This document shows, piece by piece, positions 8,394 through 17,774 of a stretch of 64,000 nucleotides of DNA. Source of the stretch: JAWLDA01 sp041686855. Lineage in GTDB: Bacteria; Bacillota; Limnochordia; DTU080; RSA5. Position numbers and translations under genes: made by a program. The first letter of the stretch is position 1. Every line of letters begins with the position of its first letter. Location of the stretch: assembly GCA_041686855.1 (NCBI GenBank), contig JAWLDA010000005.1:232948-296947 (forward strand), written 5' to 3'. The notes below the pieces were generated by a model. That model saw only the letters and a list, made by a program, of their open reading frames with translations, was not told the origin of the DNA and did not search any database.

Positions 8394-8831
8394 TTACTGT
8401 ACGATGAGTGTGCCCACCATGCCGCTGGCCGTGTGTCCGGGAATATCACAGTAGATCTGGTACTCTCCGGCCTTGTCGGGCGTGAAATTAACACGAATCG
8501 TCTGGTCCGGATTGTAATCCTGATCCACGCCAAACTCGTCGATGGAGATATTGTGGGCGATTGACCCGCTATTCGCAAGGATGATTTCCACGGGCTGTCC
8601 TCGCTGCACCGTCACTTCGGATGGCTCAAAGTAAAACTCGCCGCTGTCCATTTCGATCGTCTGGGTTTGTTGACCGCCACCTTGCTGTTGGGGCTGGTTG
8701 CCGCCGTCGTTTGCTCCGCCGCCACCGCCACCACCTCCGCCTCCGCCACAAGCCGTAGCGACCAAAGCGAGGATGAGCACGGTAAGCAAAAGCCAGAGTT
8801 TGTTGTTGTTTCCAGGTCTCGTAAGCCGCAT
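8394..8831 (-). CDS. blue-copper (cupredoxin) lipoprotein
   Basis: Small membrane-anchored electron carrier, 145 residues. A type II signal peptide ends in LVATAC, followed by a run of glycines and a Gln/Gly-rich linker (about residues 27-60). The cupredoxin domain follows. Type I copper ligands are visible as H in SIAHNISI, then C, H and M in YCDIPGHTASGM. The layout resembles auracyanin or other respiratory cupredoxins. The start ATG was chosen for GGAGGAGG 6 bases upstream and the signal peptide; an extension of 66 residues is not credible. It probably shuttles electrons to a terminal oxidase or between membrane complexes. Confidence 0.9.
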   Translation of the reverse strand: MRLTRPGNNNKLWLLLTVLILALVATACGGGGGGGGGGGANDGGNQPQQQGGGQQTQTIEMDSGEFYFEPSEVTVQRGQPVEIILANSGSIAHNISIDEFGVDQDYNPDQTIRVNFTPDKAGEYQIYCDIPGHTASGMVGTLIVQ

Positions 8832-9107
8832 GTGTACCTCCTCCTTCAGATGGTAGCTTGGAGCGCGACCGCCAAAATCATGTGCACTCTGACCATACCA
8901 AACCTGTGGAAAGAAGATCCAGGGGAAGTTAACCCAAAGAAATGGTGACATTTGCCCCTTAACGAGGCCAGGAAGGGCTTTCTTATGCTTATCATGAATT
9001 GACGAGAGTGATCCACGATCGGCTGGCACTCACCCATGATCCGTTTGTTTGTGATCCGTAATCGGCTACAGTCGCTGCTTTATTCGGGCATTTTGGAGGT
9101 TGGTCTC

Positions 9108-11906
9108 ATGTCTCGCACCTTGTATATCATCGACGGTTACGCCCAAATCTTTCGGGCTTACTACGCTATTCGCGGCGGCATGCAAAGTCCCACGACGGGT
9201 GAGCCGACCCACGTCGTCTTCGGTTTCACCGGCATGTTGCTTAAGCTCTTTACGCAGCTCAAGCCCGATCTTGTCATTGTCGCATCCGACGCTCCGGGAA
9301 AGACGTTTCGTGACGAGCTGTACCACGATTACAAGGCAAACCGAGAAGCGATGCCCCAAGATCTCTCCGCGCAGATTCCCCGAGTGATGGAGTTAGTGGA
9401 GTCATTTGGGATTCCGATCGCTTCGGTCGAAGGCTTGGAGGCCGACGACGTCATTGCGACGATCACCCGCCAAGTCCTGTCAAACCCGGAGATGGACGAT
9501 GTGCGCATTCGCATTGTCTCCAAGGACAAAGACTTGGAGCAACTTCTTTGTGATCGCGTCACCCTCTACGACATCCACAAGGACGAAGAGGTAGACGTTC
9601 GGCGCCTTTGGGAGAACAAAGGGGTCCGTCCTCACCAGGTAATTGACCTGTTGGCAATGACGGGCGACTCCGTCGACAACGTACCCGGCGTGCCCGGCAT
9701 CGGCCCGAAGACGGCGGCGAAACTCATCCAGGAGTACGGTTCGATCGAGGACATCTTGGCAAATCTCGACTCGATCAAGGGGAAGCGTCGCGAGAATCTC
9801 GAGGCGTCCAAGGAGGTGCTGGCGCTCTCCCGTGAGTTGGTTACATTGAAGGATGACGCGAGCATCGACGTGCCCTGGGAGTCCGCTCACGTCTCGTCGA
9901 TCGACCTCAACCGCCTCTTGCCGCTCTTTAAGCAGCTTGGGTTCCGGCGTTATCAAGACGAAGTGCGCAAGCTCGCCGAGGCACTGGGCACGCCGGGCGA
10001 CGCCATCGACGCAGCTGGCGACGGCGCGGCCGAAGACGAAGTGGCGGCTGCGACGGCAGAGGCGGTGGAGAGCGAGCCGGCTTTACCGCGGGGAGAGTAC
10101 GAGGTGGTGACGACGGCGGCACGGCTCGACGAGGTCGCCCGTGCGCTCAAGTCAGCTGAAATTGTCAGCGTCGATACAGAGACGACCGGTCTCGAGTTCG
10201 ACGCAGAGCTGTGCGGTCTTAGCCTCTCCTGGGAGGTGGGGAAGGGCGTTTACGTCCCTGTCCGTTCGCCCAATCCGAATCATCACCTCAGCCAAGAGGA
10301 GGTCCTGAGCGTCTTGGGACCGATCCTCTCCGACCCGACGATTCCCAAGTGTGGTCACAACCTGAAGTTTGACGCCCGCGTCCTTATGCGAAATGGAGTG
10401 CGCTTGCGCGGGATCCACTTTGACACGATGGTGGCGAGCGTGTTAATCGATCCGGCCCAGGCGAGCCATAAGTTGGATCAGTTGGCCCTCGACCACCTGG
10501 GATACCGGATGATTCCCATCCAGGACCTAATCGGGACCGACGACGGAGAGATCTCGATGGACGCGGTCCCCTTGGATGAGATCGCACCCTACGCTGCCGA
10601 GGACGCGGATATTAGCCTGCGCCTGTACCATCACCTCGAGGCCAAGGTGAAGGCGATGGGCCTCGATCGACTCGTCCGAGACGTGGAGGCGCCGCTCACG
10701 GCTGTGCTGGCGGAGATGGAGAACCACGGGATCGTGTGCGACCCCGATGAGCTGCAGCGCCAAGGTGATGACCTCTCGACCCGCGTCGATGCGCTGCGGA
10801 CTCAGGTGTGCGAGATCGCCGGAGAAGAGTTTAACGTCGACTCCCCGTCGCAGCTGGCGGAGATCCTCTTTGAGAAGTTGGGGCTACCACCCGGCAAGCG
10901 CACCAAGACCGGCTACTCGACGGACGCGGAGGTGCTGTCCAAGCTGGCGGCTCAGGAAGATAAGAGCAACCCCGCTTCGCTCGTCCCGGGTCTCGTCTTG
11001 GAGTACCGACAACTCGGTAAATTGATCAACACGTACCTGGGGAATTTGCGCGAGTCGGTAAACCCGACGACCGGCCGGATCCACACGACGTTTCACCAAC
11101 TTGTCACCGCGACCGGGCGGTTGGCGTCTCATGCGCCCAACCTGCAAAACATTCCCGTGCGCACCGATATCGGCCGGCAAATTCGCAAGGCGTTCCGGGC
11201 TCCGACAGGCTCTGTGTTGATCTGCGCTGACTATTCGCAGATTGAGCTGCGGATCCTCGCACACCTGAGCGAGGATGAGGGCTTGGTGACGGCTTTCGAA
11301 GACGACCTCGACATCCATGCGGCCGTCGCCGCCCAGGTGTTTGGCGTCCCCGTCGACGCTGTGACGAATGAGCAGCGGACGCATGCGAAGACGATCAACT
11401 TTGGTATCATTTACGGCGTGACGCCGTACGGGCTCGCCCGCCGGATCGACGGGCTTGACGTAGGCAGCGCCGCCCGCCTCATTGACGATTACAAGGCGCG
11501 CTTCCCTAAGATTGACACGTTTTTGCAGTCGTGCATCCAGCACGCCCTCGAGTACGGGTACGTCGTCACGATGATGGGGCGTAGGCGGGAGATCCCCGAG
11601 ATTCAAGCGAGCAACCGAGTGCGGCGGAGTCTAGGAGAACGCTTGGCGATCAACTCCGTCGTACAGGGGAGCGCCGCCGACCTGATCAAGATTGCCATGG
11701 TGAACGTGCAACGCCGCATCGACACCGACGCGCTGCCGATGAAGCTGCTGCTACAGATTCATGACGAGTTGATCTTTGAGGCGCCGAGCGCAGACGCCGA
11801 CGCATGTGCCCAGGTGGTGCGAGAAGAGATGGAACAGGCACTGTCGCTGCGGGTGCCGCTCAAGGCGGAGGCCGGGTTTGGAGAGGACTGGATGAGCGCT
11901 AAGTGA
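9108..11906 (+). CDS. polA: DNA polymerase I
   Basis: Replication and repair polymerase, 932 residues, with all three domains. The 5'-3' exonuclease/flap domain spans about 1-290 (IDGYAQIFRAYYA; SKDKDLEQLL; GDSVDNVPGVPGIGPKTA). The 3'-5' exonuclease at about 335-510 looks active: VDTETTGLE, NLKFDARVL and YAAEDADISL retain the metal-binding acids. The polymerase domain carries motif A DYSQIELRILAHLS, motif B KTINFGIIYG and motif C QIHDELIFE. The ATG is preceded by GGAGG. An in-frame extension of 24 residues upstream is not family-like. The stop overlaps a possible GTG of the radical SAM gene, suggesting cotranscription. Confidence 0.97.
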   Translation: MSRTLYIIDGYAQIFRAYYAIRGGMQSPTTGEPTHVVFGFTGMLLKLFTQLKPDLVIVASDAPGKTFRDELYHDYKANREAMPQDLSAQIPRVMELVESFGIPIASVEGLEADDVIATITRQVLSNPEMDDVRIRIVSKDKDLEQLLCDRVTLYDIHKDEEVDVRRLWENKGVRPHQVIDLLAMTGDSVDNVPGVPGIGPKTAAKLIQEYGSIEDILANLDSIKGKRRENLEASKEVLALSRELVTLKDDASIDVPWESAHVSSIDLNRLLPLFKQLGFRRYQDEVRKLAEALGTPGDAIDAAGDGAAEDEVAAATAEAVESEPALPRGEYEVVTTAARLDEVARALKSAEIVSVDTETTGLEFDAELCGLSLSWEVGKGVYVPVRSPNPNHHLSQEEVLSVLGPILSDPTIPKCGHNLKFDARVLMRNGVRLRGIHFDTMVASVLIDPAQASHKLDQLALDHLGYRMIPIQDLIGTDDGEISMDAVPLDEIAPYAAEDADISLRLYHHLEAKVKAMGLDRLVRDVEAPLTAVLAEMENHGIVCDPDELQRQGDDLSTRVDALRTQVCEIAGEEFNVDSPSQLAEILFEKLGLPPGKRTKTGYSTDAEVLSKLAAQEDKSNPASLVPGLVLEYRQLGKLINTYLGNLRESVNPTTGRIHTTFHQLVTATGRLASHAPNLQNIPVRTDIGRQIRKAFRAPTGSVLICADYSQIELRILAHLSEDEGLVTAFEDDLDIHAAVAAQVFGVPVDAVTNEQRTHAKTINFGIIYGVTPYGLARRIDGLDVGSAARLIDDYKARFPKIDTFLQSCIQHALEYGYVVTMMGRRREIPEIQASNRVRRSLGERLAINSVVQGSAADLIKIAMVNVQRRIDTDALPMKLLLQIHDELIFEAPSADADACAQVVREEMEQALSLRVPLKAEAGFGEDWMSAK

Positions 11907-11938
11907 GCGGGAGCGATGACGGGGGCGTTCACGTACGA

Positions 11939-12748
11939 ATGACAACGCCCAAGAGTCTCCTCAACAAGGGGACGGGCTTCCTCTCGGAGTACACACACAC
12001 GCTGAATCCGTATGCCGGTTGCGTCTACGGATGCTCGTACTGTTATGTGAGACAGATGCCTGTGGCCCTCTTTCGCCAGGAGGAGTGGGGGCGTTGGGTC
12101 GATGTCAAGACGACGGCTGCCCAGCGCCTCGCCAACGAGCTGCGCCGAGCGCTGGCAAAGGGGCGCGTGACGATCTTTATGGCCTCGAGCACCGATCCGT
12201 ATCAGCCGATCGAGCATCGCGCCAGGGTGACGCGCTCGCTCCTCGAGGTGATGGTCGAGCAACCACCCGATTTTTTGCTCGTGCAGACTCGCAGTCCTTT
12301 GGTACGGCGGGATATCGATTTGCTGCAGCGTTTAGGAGAGCGAGTACGTGTGAGCGTGACCGTGGAGACGGATCGAGAGGAGATGCGCAAACACTTCACG
12401 CCCCACGCCCCGCCGATTGCGGCCCGGCTGAGTGCGCTCAGCGCTCTGGCGGAGGCTGGAGTACCAACGCAGGCGAGCGTCGCGCCCGTTCTCCCAAGTA
12501 CAGAGCGTTTCGGGCAGGTGCTCGCGCAGTGCGTCTCGCGGGTGTGCATTGACGATTACTTTATGGGAGACGGCAGCGGTGGGCGGCGGACCCACGCGCT
12601 CGGCATCAAGCGGTTGTACGAGGAGCTCGGACTGGAAGAGTGGTACCATCCCGCAGCCTATCGCAGGGTGTACGAGAGGCTGCGGGCGGTGTTTCCTAAA
12701 GGAAGCGTGTGGCTGAGCCGAGAGGGGTTTGGCCCCAGGGGGCAATAA
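11939..12748 (+). CDS. radical SAM protein (SplB/Rv2578c-like)
   Basis: [4Fe-4S] radical SAM enzyme of unknown substrate, 269 residues. The cluster motif CVYGCSYCYV (CxxxCxxC) is near residue 28, after the family signature NPYAGC. SAM-contact segments follow (SSTDPYQPIE; VSVTVETD). The Rv2578c/SplB-like group includes spore photoproduct lyase relatives and many uncharacterised proteins. An in-frame GTG at 11903 overlaps the polA stop and would add 12 residues. The ATG gives a more usual N-terminus. Its position after polA might hint at DNA repair, which is inference only. Confidence 0.8.
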   Translation: MTTPKSLLNKGTGFLSEYTHTLNPYAGCVYGCSYCYVRQMPVALFRQEEWGRWVDVKTTAAQRLANELRRALAKGRVTIFMASSTDPYQPIEHRARVTRSLLEVMVEQPPDFLLVQTRSPLVRRDIDLLQRLGERVRVSVTVETDREEMRKHFTPHAPPIAARLSALSALAEAGVPTQASVAPVLPSTERFGQVLAQCVSRVCIDDYFMGDGSGGRRTHALGIKRLYEELGLEEWYHPAAYRRVYERLRAVFPKGSVWLSREGFGPRGQ

Positions 12749-12755
12749 ACCTCCA

Positions 12756-13241
12756 TCAAACCTCCATCTCGAGGAGCTCGCGGCTTTGGTGGTCGAGTTG
12801 GTTGATGTCGACGATTTCGTAGCGGTTGCCGTCGACATCGGTCACGACGACGTGGCGATCGTTTAACCAGCGGATGTCTCGTTGGCGACTCCGCACTTCA
12901 AAGGTGCGTGCACCTTTGTCGGTCTGCACGGTCCACTCCATCATGCGAAACTGATCGTCGATCTTCTCGATCTTGGTGATACGCGGGAGGAAGTAGCTCT
13001 CTTCGAGCTCCTCCTCGAGGATCTTGAGCGAGTCGGGGTCCAGGCGCTTGTAGTTGCGCAGGAGGCCCACAAACTCGCGCTCCTCATTGGAGATGATGAC
13101 GAAGTCGTCAGGAGTGGTGAGAGGAAAGGCCCAATTTACCCAGATCGGACCCTCCTTCCCCTTTGCAGTCTGCATGTAAAGCTTCTGGTCGGTCCCGCGA
13201 GTAATCGTAACGTCTCGGGGTGAGAGCACTCGCTGTTCCAT
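12756..13241 (-). CDS. DUF1854 domain protein
   Basis: Soluble protein of 161 residues matching DUF1854, with a beta-rich core (WVNWAFPLT; EREFVGLL; DLDPDSL-type region; EESYFLPRI; DGNRYEIVDINQLD). DUF1854 proteins are repeatedly found beside ABC exporters, as here, where it lies 32 bases after the exporter gene on the same strand. GAGGAG precedes the ATG by 11 bases. Its role is unknown; a cytosolic accessory subunit of the exporter is the natural hypothesis. Confidence 0.8.
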   Translation of the reverse strand: MEQRVLSPRDVTITRGTDQKLYMQTAKGKEGPIWVNWAFPLTTPDDFVIISNEEREFVGLLRNYKRLDPDSLKILEEELEESYFLPRITKIEKIDDQFRMMEWTVQTDKGARTFEVRSRQRDIRWLNDRHVVVTDVDGNRYEIVDINQLDHQSRELLEMEV

Positions 13242-13273
13242 TCTGGTTCGACTCCTCTAGTGTACTGCTACCC

Positions 13274-15568
13274 TTAGACAGCCTTTTGTTCGCTAATCTC
13301 CTGCTGCATCCGGACCAGTCGGGCAAAGACTCCGTCCTGCTTGATCAGCTCCTCGTGCGTTCCCATCTCCACCAGTTTGCCGTGCTCGATCACGAGCAGC
13401 CGATCGGCGTTTTTGAGGGTCGAGAGTCGGTGCGCGATGGCGATCGTTGTACGATTTTGTACGAGACGCTCGATGGCCTGCTGAATGAGTGTCTCTGTCT
13501 GCGTGTCGACCGCCGAGGTGGCCTCATCAAGGATAAGGATCTTTGGATTCTTGAGAATGGCCCGGGCAATGGAGATCCGCTGCTTTTGACCGCCTGAGAG
13601 GCGCAAGCCGCGCTCACCGGTGTGCGTGTCGTAGGCGTCAGGGAAGCCCATGATGAAGTCGTGTGCGTTGGCAGCGTTGGCGGCCCAGATGATCTCCTCC
13701 CGCGAGACGTCGGGGACACCGTAGGCGATGTTGTCCGCAATGGTGCCATGGAAGAGGAGTGGCTCTTGCAATACGACGCCGATCTGACTGCGCAGCGACT
13801 TAAGGTCAAGGTCGCGCACGTCGTGACCGTCGATCTTGAGTTTGCCTCCGGTTACGTCGTAGAGCCGGGGGATTAAGTTGGCCATCGTCGTCTTACCCGA
13901 TCCCGATGGGCCGACGAGGCCGATCATCTCACCCGGTTTGATGTCTACGGTGATCCCTGAGAGGACCGGTTCGGTGTCGTAGGCGAAGTGTACGTCCTCA
14001 AACGTGATGCGGCCCTCGATCTTGTCAACCGTGATCTCCTTGCCCTTAGGTTTCGCTTCGGGCTCGGTGTCGAGGATCTCAAAGACGCGCTCGGCTGCGG
14101 TGGCCGCCTCCTGAACCACGTCGGTGAAGCCGGCGATTTGGCGCAGCGGGTTGTAGAACTGGTTGACGTAGTAGAGGAAGGCGACGAGGTCACCTACCGA
14201 CAACTCTCCCGTGCCGATGACCAGATACCCGCCGAAGCCCCAGATAATCAAGGTGCCTGTCGACGTGACAAACTCAAGGAACGGGTTGAAGACGCTACGG
14301 TATTTGGCCACGTCGATGTGACGGTCAAACACCTGGTTGCTGCGGTGGTCGAACTTATCGATCTCGCGCCGCTCCTGGGCGAACGACTTAACCACTTTAA
14401 TGCCGGGGATGGAGTCGGCCAAGACGGAGTTCATCAGGGCGATGCGAATCCAAACTCGCCGGTAGATGCGGCGTACGCGGCGGGTGAAGTGGTTGATCCC
14501 GAGCATGATGAACGGCATCGGAATGAGTGTGACGAGCGCCAGCTTCCAATTGTACACGAAGAGGACGGTGGCGACACCGACGAGCATGACGCCTTGGAAG
14601 ATGACGTTCTGGGCGCTCGAGACGACGAAGCGCTGAATTTGTTGCGTGTCGTTGGTCGCACGGGACATGATCGCTCCAGTGCGGACGCTGTCGTAAAAGT
14701 TCATCCCCAGGTACTGCAGGTGGTGGAAGACTTCAGATCGTAGATCGCGTACGATTCGCTGTCCTAACCACGTCATCAGGTACTGCCGGAATCCGGAGAT
14801 AAAGGCACGTATCACAAAGACGACGCCGAGGATCGTAACGAATCCCCACAGGGCGCTCATGCGTCCTGGGTAGAGGACGTCGTCGACGAGGCGTCCCGTA
14901 AGGTACGGCTGCACCATTTGGAGGACGCCGCCGAAGAAAAGCAACAGCAGAGAGAGGGCGACGTGTCTCCAATACGGCTTGACGTAGAGAAGCACCCGAA
15001 GGAGCAGTTTGGACTGTTGTATACAGTGTGGACAGTAGGAGTCCCGAATGGCCCGCCCGCACTTGGGACAGCGGTTGGTGTTTGACCGCTCGTTCGATTG
15101 GCGCCGCAGTCCAAGTTCGCGCTCGTTCCCGGACTCTTCACGCTGGGGGAGCGTGTGTACTTTCTCGTTCACCCACTTCTCGATGGCGACGCGCGCCTCT
15201 TCGAAGTCGTGGGCGAAAGTACGTGAGAAACGTACTAGTTTGATTCGTTCGGAGCCTGTCACGATCATCAGGACGCCGTTGCCGACGAAGTGGTCGATGT
15301 CGACTCCTTGCACGCTATCCAGAGGGACTTCGAGCCTCGGTGAGGAGTCTCCGTCATAAATAGAAAAGACCCTCCGACTTGTGAGGATCAGCCACCCCCT
15401 TGCATAGGCCCCGTCCAGCGTCATGTCCGTCACGGTGACATGCTCAATCTCTTCGCCTTGGGAGAGGGTGTGTCCGAATAACTCACGAGCCTGGGTCGTG
15501 CGTTCCGCTAACTCCGGTTGCCGTTTTAAGTAGGGGTCGGACTCCGAAGTCATAGCCACATTCAACAT
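13274..15568 (-). CDS. ABC exporter with N-terminal PH-like domain and zinc ribbon
   Basis: Half-transporter fusing a six-helix ABC membrane domain to an ATPase, 764 residues. About 160 extra N-terminal residues come first: a PH-like fold (YARGWLILTSRRVFSIYDGD; LDSVQGVDI; IKLVRFSR), then a zinc ribbon at about 175-190 (CPKCGRAIRDSYCPHC). The membrane domain covers about 200-490. The ATPase shows Walker A GPSGSGKTT, signature LSGGQKQR and Walker B LILDEATSAVD. It should act as a homodimer; the substrate (lipid, peptide or drug) is unknown. A GTG six bases inside the first ATG frame, or the ATG at 15553, fits AGGAAGG better, so the start is uncertain by a few residues. It pairs with the DUF1854 gene. 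Confidence 0.9.
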   Translation of the reverse strand: MLNVAMTSESDPYLKRQPELAERTTQARELFGHTLSQGEEIEHVTVTDMTLDGAYARGWLILTSRRVFSIYDGDSSPRLEVPLDSVQGVDIDHFVGNGVLMIVTGSERIKLVRFSRTFAHDFEEARVAIEKWVNEKVHTLPQREESGNERELGLRRQSNERSNTNRCPKCGRAIRDSYCPHCIQQSKLLLRVLLYVKPYWRHVALSLLLLFFGGVLQMVQPYLTGRLVDDVLYPGRMSALWGFVTILGVVFVIRAFISGFRQYLMTWLGQRIVRDLRSEVFHHLQYLGMNFYDSVRTGAIMSRATNDTQQIQRFVVSSAQNVIFQGVMLVGVATVLFVYNWKLALVTLIPMPFIMLGINHFTRRVRRIYRRVWIRIALMNSVLADSIPGIKVVKSFAQERREIDKFDHRSNQVFDRHIDVAKYRSVFNPFLEFVTSTGTLIIWGFGGYLVIGTGELSVGDLVAFLYYVNQFYNPLRQIAGFTDVVQEAATAAERVFEILDTEPEAKPKGKEITVDKIEGRITFEDVHFAYDTEPVLSGITVDIKPGEMIGLVGPSGSGKTTMANLIPRLYDVTGGKLKIDGHDVRDLDLKSLRSQIGVVLQEPLLFHGTIADNIAYGVPDVSREEIIWAANAANAHDFIMGFPDAYDTHTGERGLRLSGGQKQRISIARAILKNPKILILDEATSAVDTQTETLIQQAIERLVQNRTTIAIAHRLSTLKNADRLLVIEHGKLVEMGTHEELIKQDGVFARLVRMQQEISEQKAV

Positions 15569-15698
15569 CCTTCCTGAAGCAAACCTCGGTAAGGTGTTCG
15601 TTGTTCCTGGACATTATGAGTCATGTTACCAGCGTAGTCAAGTGCTGGAAGCACAGAACAGTGAATACTTTTTTGCCTTGGTGGAAAGGAATAATTAG

Positions 15699-17096
15699 CT
15701 ACGCATTCTTTAGTCTCCTTCGCATAAGCACAACGACGGCGCCTGTGTCAAGCACAGCCGTGAGTATGTAATCGGCCACAACAGCCCAAAGCGCTCCAAC
15801 GATCCCCCATTTGGGGTCCCCGACCAACACAAAGATGAGTCCGAGGCGTACGACGTTTCCGATGACGGTGTTGACCATGGCGACGCCCGTGCGACCCAAT
15901 CCGTAGAGAATCCCTGCGGCTACGTGACCGACGTACACAAATGGAGCGGCGACGGCGAGTGGCGCGATGAGGACGCCCAGCCCGCTCGTGCTGTACAAAA
16001 GGACGCCGAGCTCCTCTCCGTAGTTCCAAAAGGCAAAGGCTGAGACGCCGGCCACCGCGATCGCGACGGAGAAACACTTGGTCAGAAGGTTGCGCACCGA
16101 GTGCAGCTTCCCTTCGGCGAGGCGCCGGGCGACGGCGGGGATGGCGGCGTGAGCGATCGGGTGAACGGCGACCATCGGCATGTAAAGCATCGGCAGGACC
16201 ATGCCAAACAGGCGTCCGTAGACAATGGTCGCTTCGGTCGAATCCAATCCCGCCGTGAGAAGCTGCCGGGGAATGAGCGCAACGTTAAACATGCCGAGAA
16301 CGCCGTTGATGAGCCCCGAGAGGAGGACGGGGGCGGCGACGGCGCTCAAAGCGCCTGCCACCGGAACTGCCGTCGGAATCCATCGCTGCCAGCGCTTGCG
16401 TGCCTTGGTCGAGGCCCTCCCTCTCCTCGTGGAGGGTCGGGTGTCGACGGGATCGCTTCGCCATGATTTGCGCACGCACCAAGCTAAGTAAGCGAGAGAG
16501 AGAACCTCGCCGACGACAAGACCGCCCGCAATACCGCCGGCCTGCCAAGCGGCTCCCCACGGCATCAACCATGCCACTAAAAAGAGGACGATGGGCACGC
16601 GGCTCGTCGCCTCAATCACACTGGAGATGGCGACGGGGGTGAGGCGTTCTTGTCCTTGCAACACGCCGCGCAGACTGTGTGAGAGTGCAGCAGGAATTAA
16701 CAATAGCGGAAAGATGGCGAGCGTGACGATGGTCCGAGGATCTGTGAGAAAGTGATTGGCAAACAGGTTGCGTGTGCCAAAGAGGAAGAGGGCGGCCAAC
16801 AGCGCGGTACACAACGTAAGCGCCAGCCCGACCCGACCGTATGTACGTGCGGCGACGCGATCCCGAGAGCCGAGGGCGTCGGCGCTGAGCCGGGCGATCC
16901 CGACGTAGAGACCCGCGGTGGCCAGTGTCCAAGCGACACGGTAGACGGGCCATGTCATTTGGAGGAGTCCGATCACCTCTTCGCCGGCGGTGCGCACCAG
17001 GAGGACTCGATAAGCGGTACCAATGACGCGGTTGGCGACGCCGGCCAAAAAGAGGGCGGCAGCCCCTGCTAGAAGCGGTCTTTTGCGCAAATCCAA
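15699..17096 (-). CDS. SpoVB/MurJ-like flippase (MOP superfamily)
   Basis: Polytopic membrane protein of 465 residues with about 14 hydrophobic segments. It resembles SpoVB and polysaccharide flippases (N-terminal LFLAGVANRVIGTAYRVLLV; central HSLRGVLQGQERLTPVAISS). Family members flip undecaprenyl-linked glycans across the membrane. The apparent start is TTG; no other early start keeps the first helix. A strong hairpin lies 5 bases upstream and covers the G-rich ribosome-binding region. The gene is downstream of the DUF3105/thioredoxin pair. It is not evidence of sporulation by itself, since such flippases also occur in non-sporulating bacteria. Confidence 0.85.
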   Translation of the reverse strand: MDLRKRPLLAGAAALFLAGVANRVIGTAYRVLLVRTAGEEVIGLLQMTWPVYRVAWTLATAGLYVGIARLSADALGSRDRVAARTYGRVGLALTLCTALLAALFLFGTRNLFANHFLTDPRTIVTLAIFPLLLIPAALSHSLRGVLQGQERLTPVAISSVIEATSRVPIVLFLVAWLMPWGAAWQAGGIAGGLVVGEVLSLAYLAWCVRKSWRSDPVDTRPSTRRGRASTKARKRWQRWIPTAVPVAGALSAVAAPVLLSGLINGVLGMFNVALIPRQLLTAGLDSTEATIVYGRLFGMVLPMLYMPMVAVHPIAHAAIPAVARRLAEGKLHSVRNLLTKCFSVAIAVAGVSAFAFWNYGEELGVLLYSTSGLGVLIAPLAVAAPFVYVGHVAAGILYGLGRTGVAMVNTVIGNVVRLGLIFVLVGDPKWGIVGALWAVVADYILTAVLDTGAVVVLMRRRLKNA

Positions 17097-17101
17097 CGTT
17101 A

Positions 17102-17147
17102 AACGCGCCCCCCATCCCTTGCAGGTTATGGGGACGAGGGGCGCGTT
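17102..17147 (-). terminator. hairpin: terminator or 5' regulatory stem
   Basis: A perfect 10-bp stem AACGCGCCCC / GGGGCGCGTT surrounds a 26-base loop that can itself pair (CCCAT / ATGGG). It lies 40 bases after the DUF3105 stop and just before the TTG of the flippase. It may end the upstream transcript or block the flippase ribosome-binding site. Confidence 0.6.
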
Positions 17148-17186
17148 AGAACGGCCACCGATGTGCTTTCATCATACGGTCTATTG

Positions 17187-17765
17187 CTAGCGTACTGGAT
17201 TCTCCGGACCGCGGCCGCGAAAGGCATCGCTAAAGGCGTCCAACGCCTCGCGCTCGAGTGAGTCGAGTGGGAGCAGATGGCGCCAGGCGGCAAGGACGTA
17301 CGGGTGATCCATGTTAGGGCGAGGCACCGCGATGATGGCGTCCCACTGCCCTGTATACGATTTGGTCAGCGTCGAGAGGTACGCTTCGTCCTCAGGTGTC
17401 AGATTCTCCGGGCGGTAAAAGACGACGATGTGCCCGTGTTCGAGGTTGTGCACGACGAGCTCGTCGTCGATCGGCTGGTAGTAAAAGCCTGGAGGCGCCC
17501 AACGTGCGTAGTGAGCGCCGGAGTTGGGCGGATCAGTCTTGTAGGTGACCTGTTCTCCGACCGCAACGTGGGTTGCCCCTTCGGATGCGTACACTTGGAC
17601 GCGGTCGGCAATGACGTCTGGAAGCCCGCGCACTTGCGAGTCATACCAATAGGCGGCCCCGAGAACGAGGACGACGACGATGCCTACAATAATGTAGGTT
17701 TTGTTTCGCTTTTGATTGCGACGTGCGGTAGCGGCTTGTCGCCGCGAGGAGCGCGGGGTGCTCAT
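17187..17765 (-). CDS. DUF3105 membrane-anchored protein
   Basis: Single-pass protein of 192 residues. It has a basic N-terminus (RRQAATARRNQKRNK), one membrane helix (TYIIVGIVVVLVLGAAYWY) and an extracytoplasmic DUF3105 domain. Conserved family features are PPNSGAHYARW (about 80) and HNLEHGHIVVFY (about 108), whose histidines could bind metal. The biochemical role is unknown. It starts 9 bases after the thioredoxin-like gene, so the two are probably cotranscribed and may act together outside the cell membrane. Confidence 0.85.
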   Translation of the reverse strand: MSTPRSSRRQAATARRNQKRNKTYIIVGIVVVLVLGAAYWYDSQVRGLPDVIADRVQVYASEGATHVAVGEQVTYKTDPPNSGAHYARWAPPGFYYQPIDDELVVHNLEHGHIVVFYRPENLTPEDEAYLSTLTKSYTGQWDAIIAVPRPNMDHPYVLAAWRHLLPLDSLEREALDAFSDAFRGRGPENPVR

Positions 17766-17774
17766 CGTTTCCGA

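Noticed and set aside
15699..17096. SpoVB-like protein as proof of sporulation
   Set aside because: MOP-type flippases of this kind are common in non-sporulating bacteria and no other sporulation gene is present.
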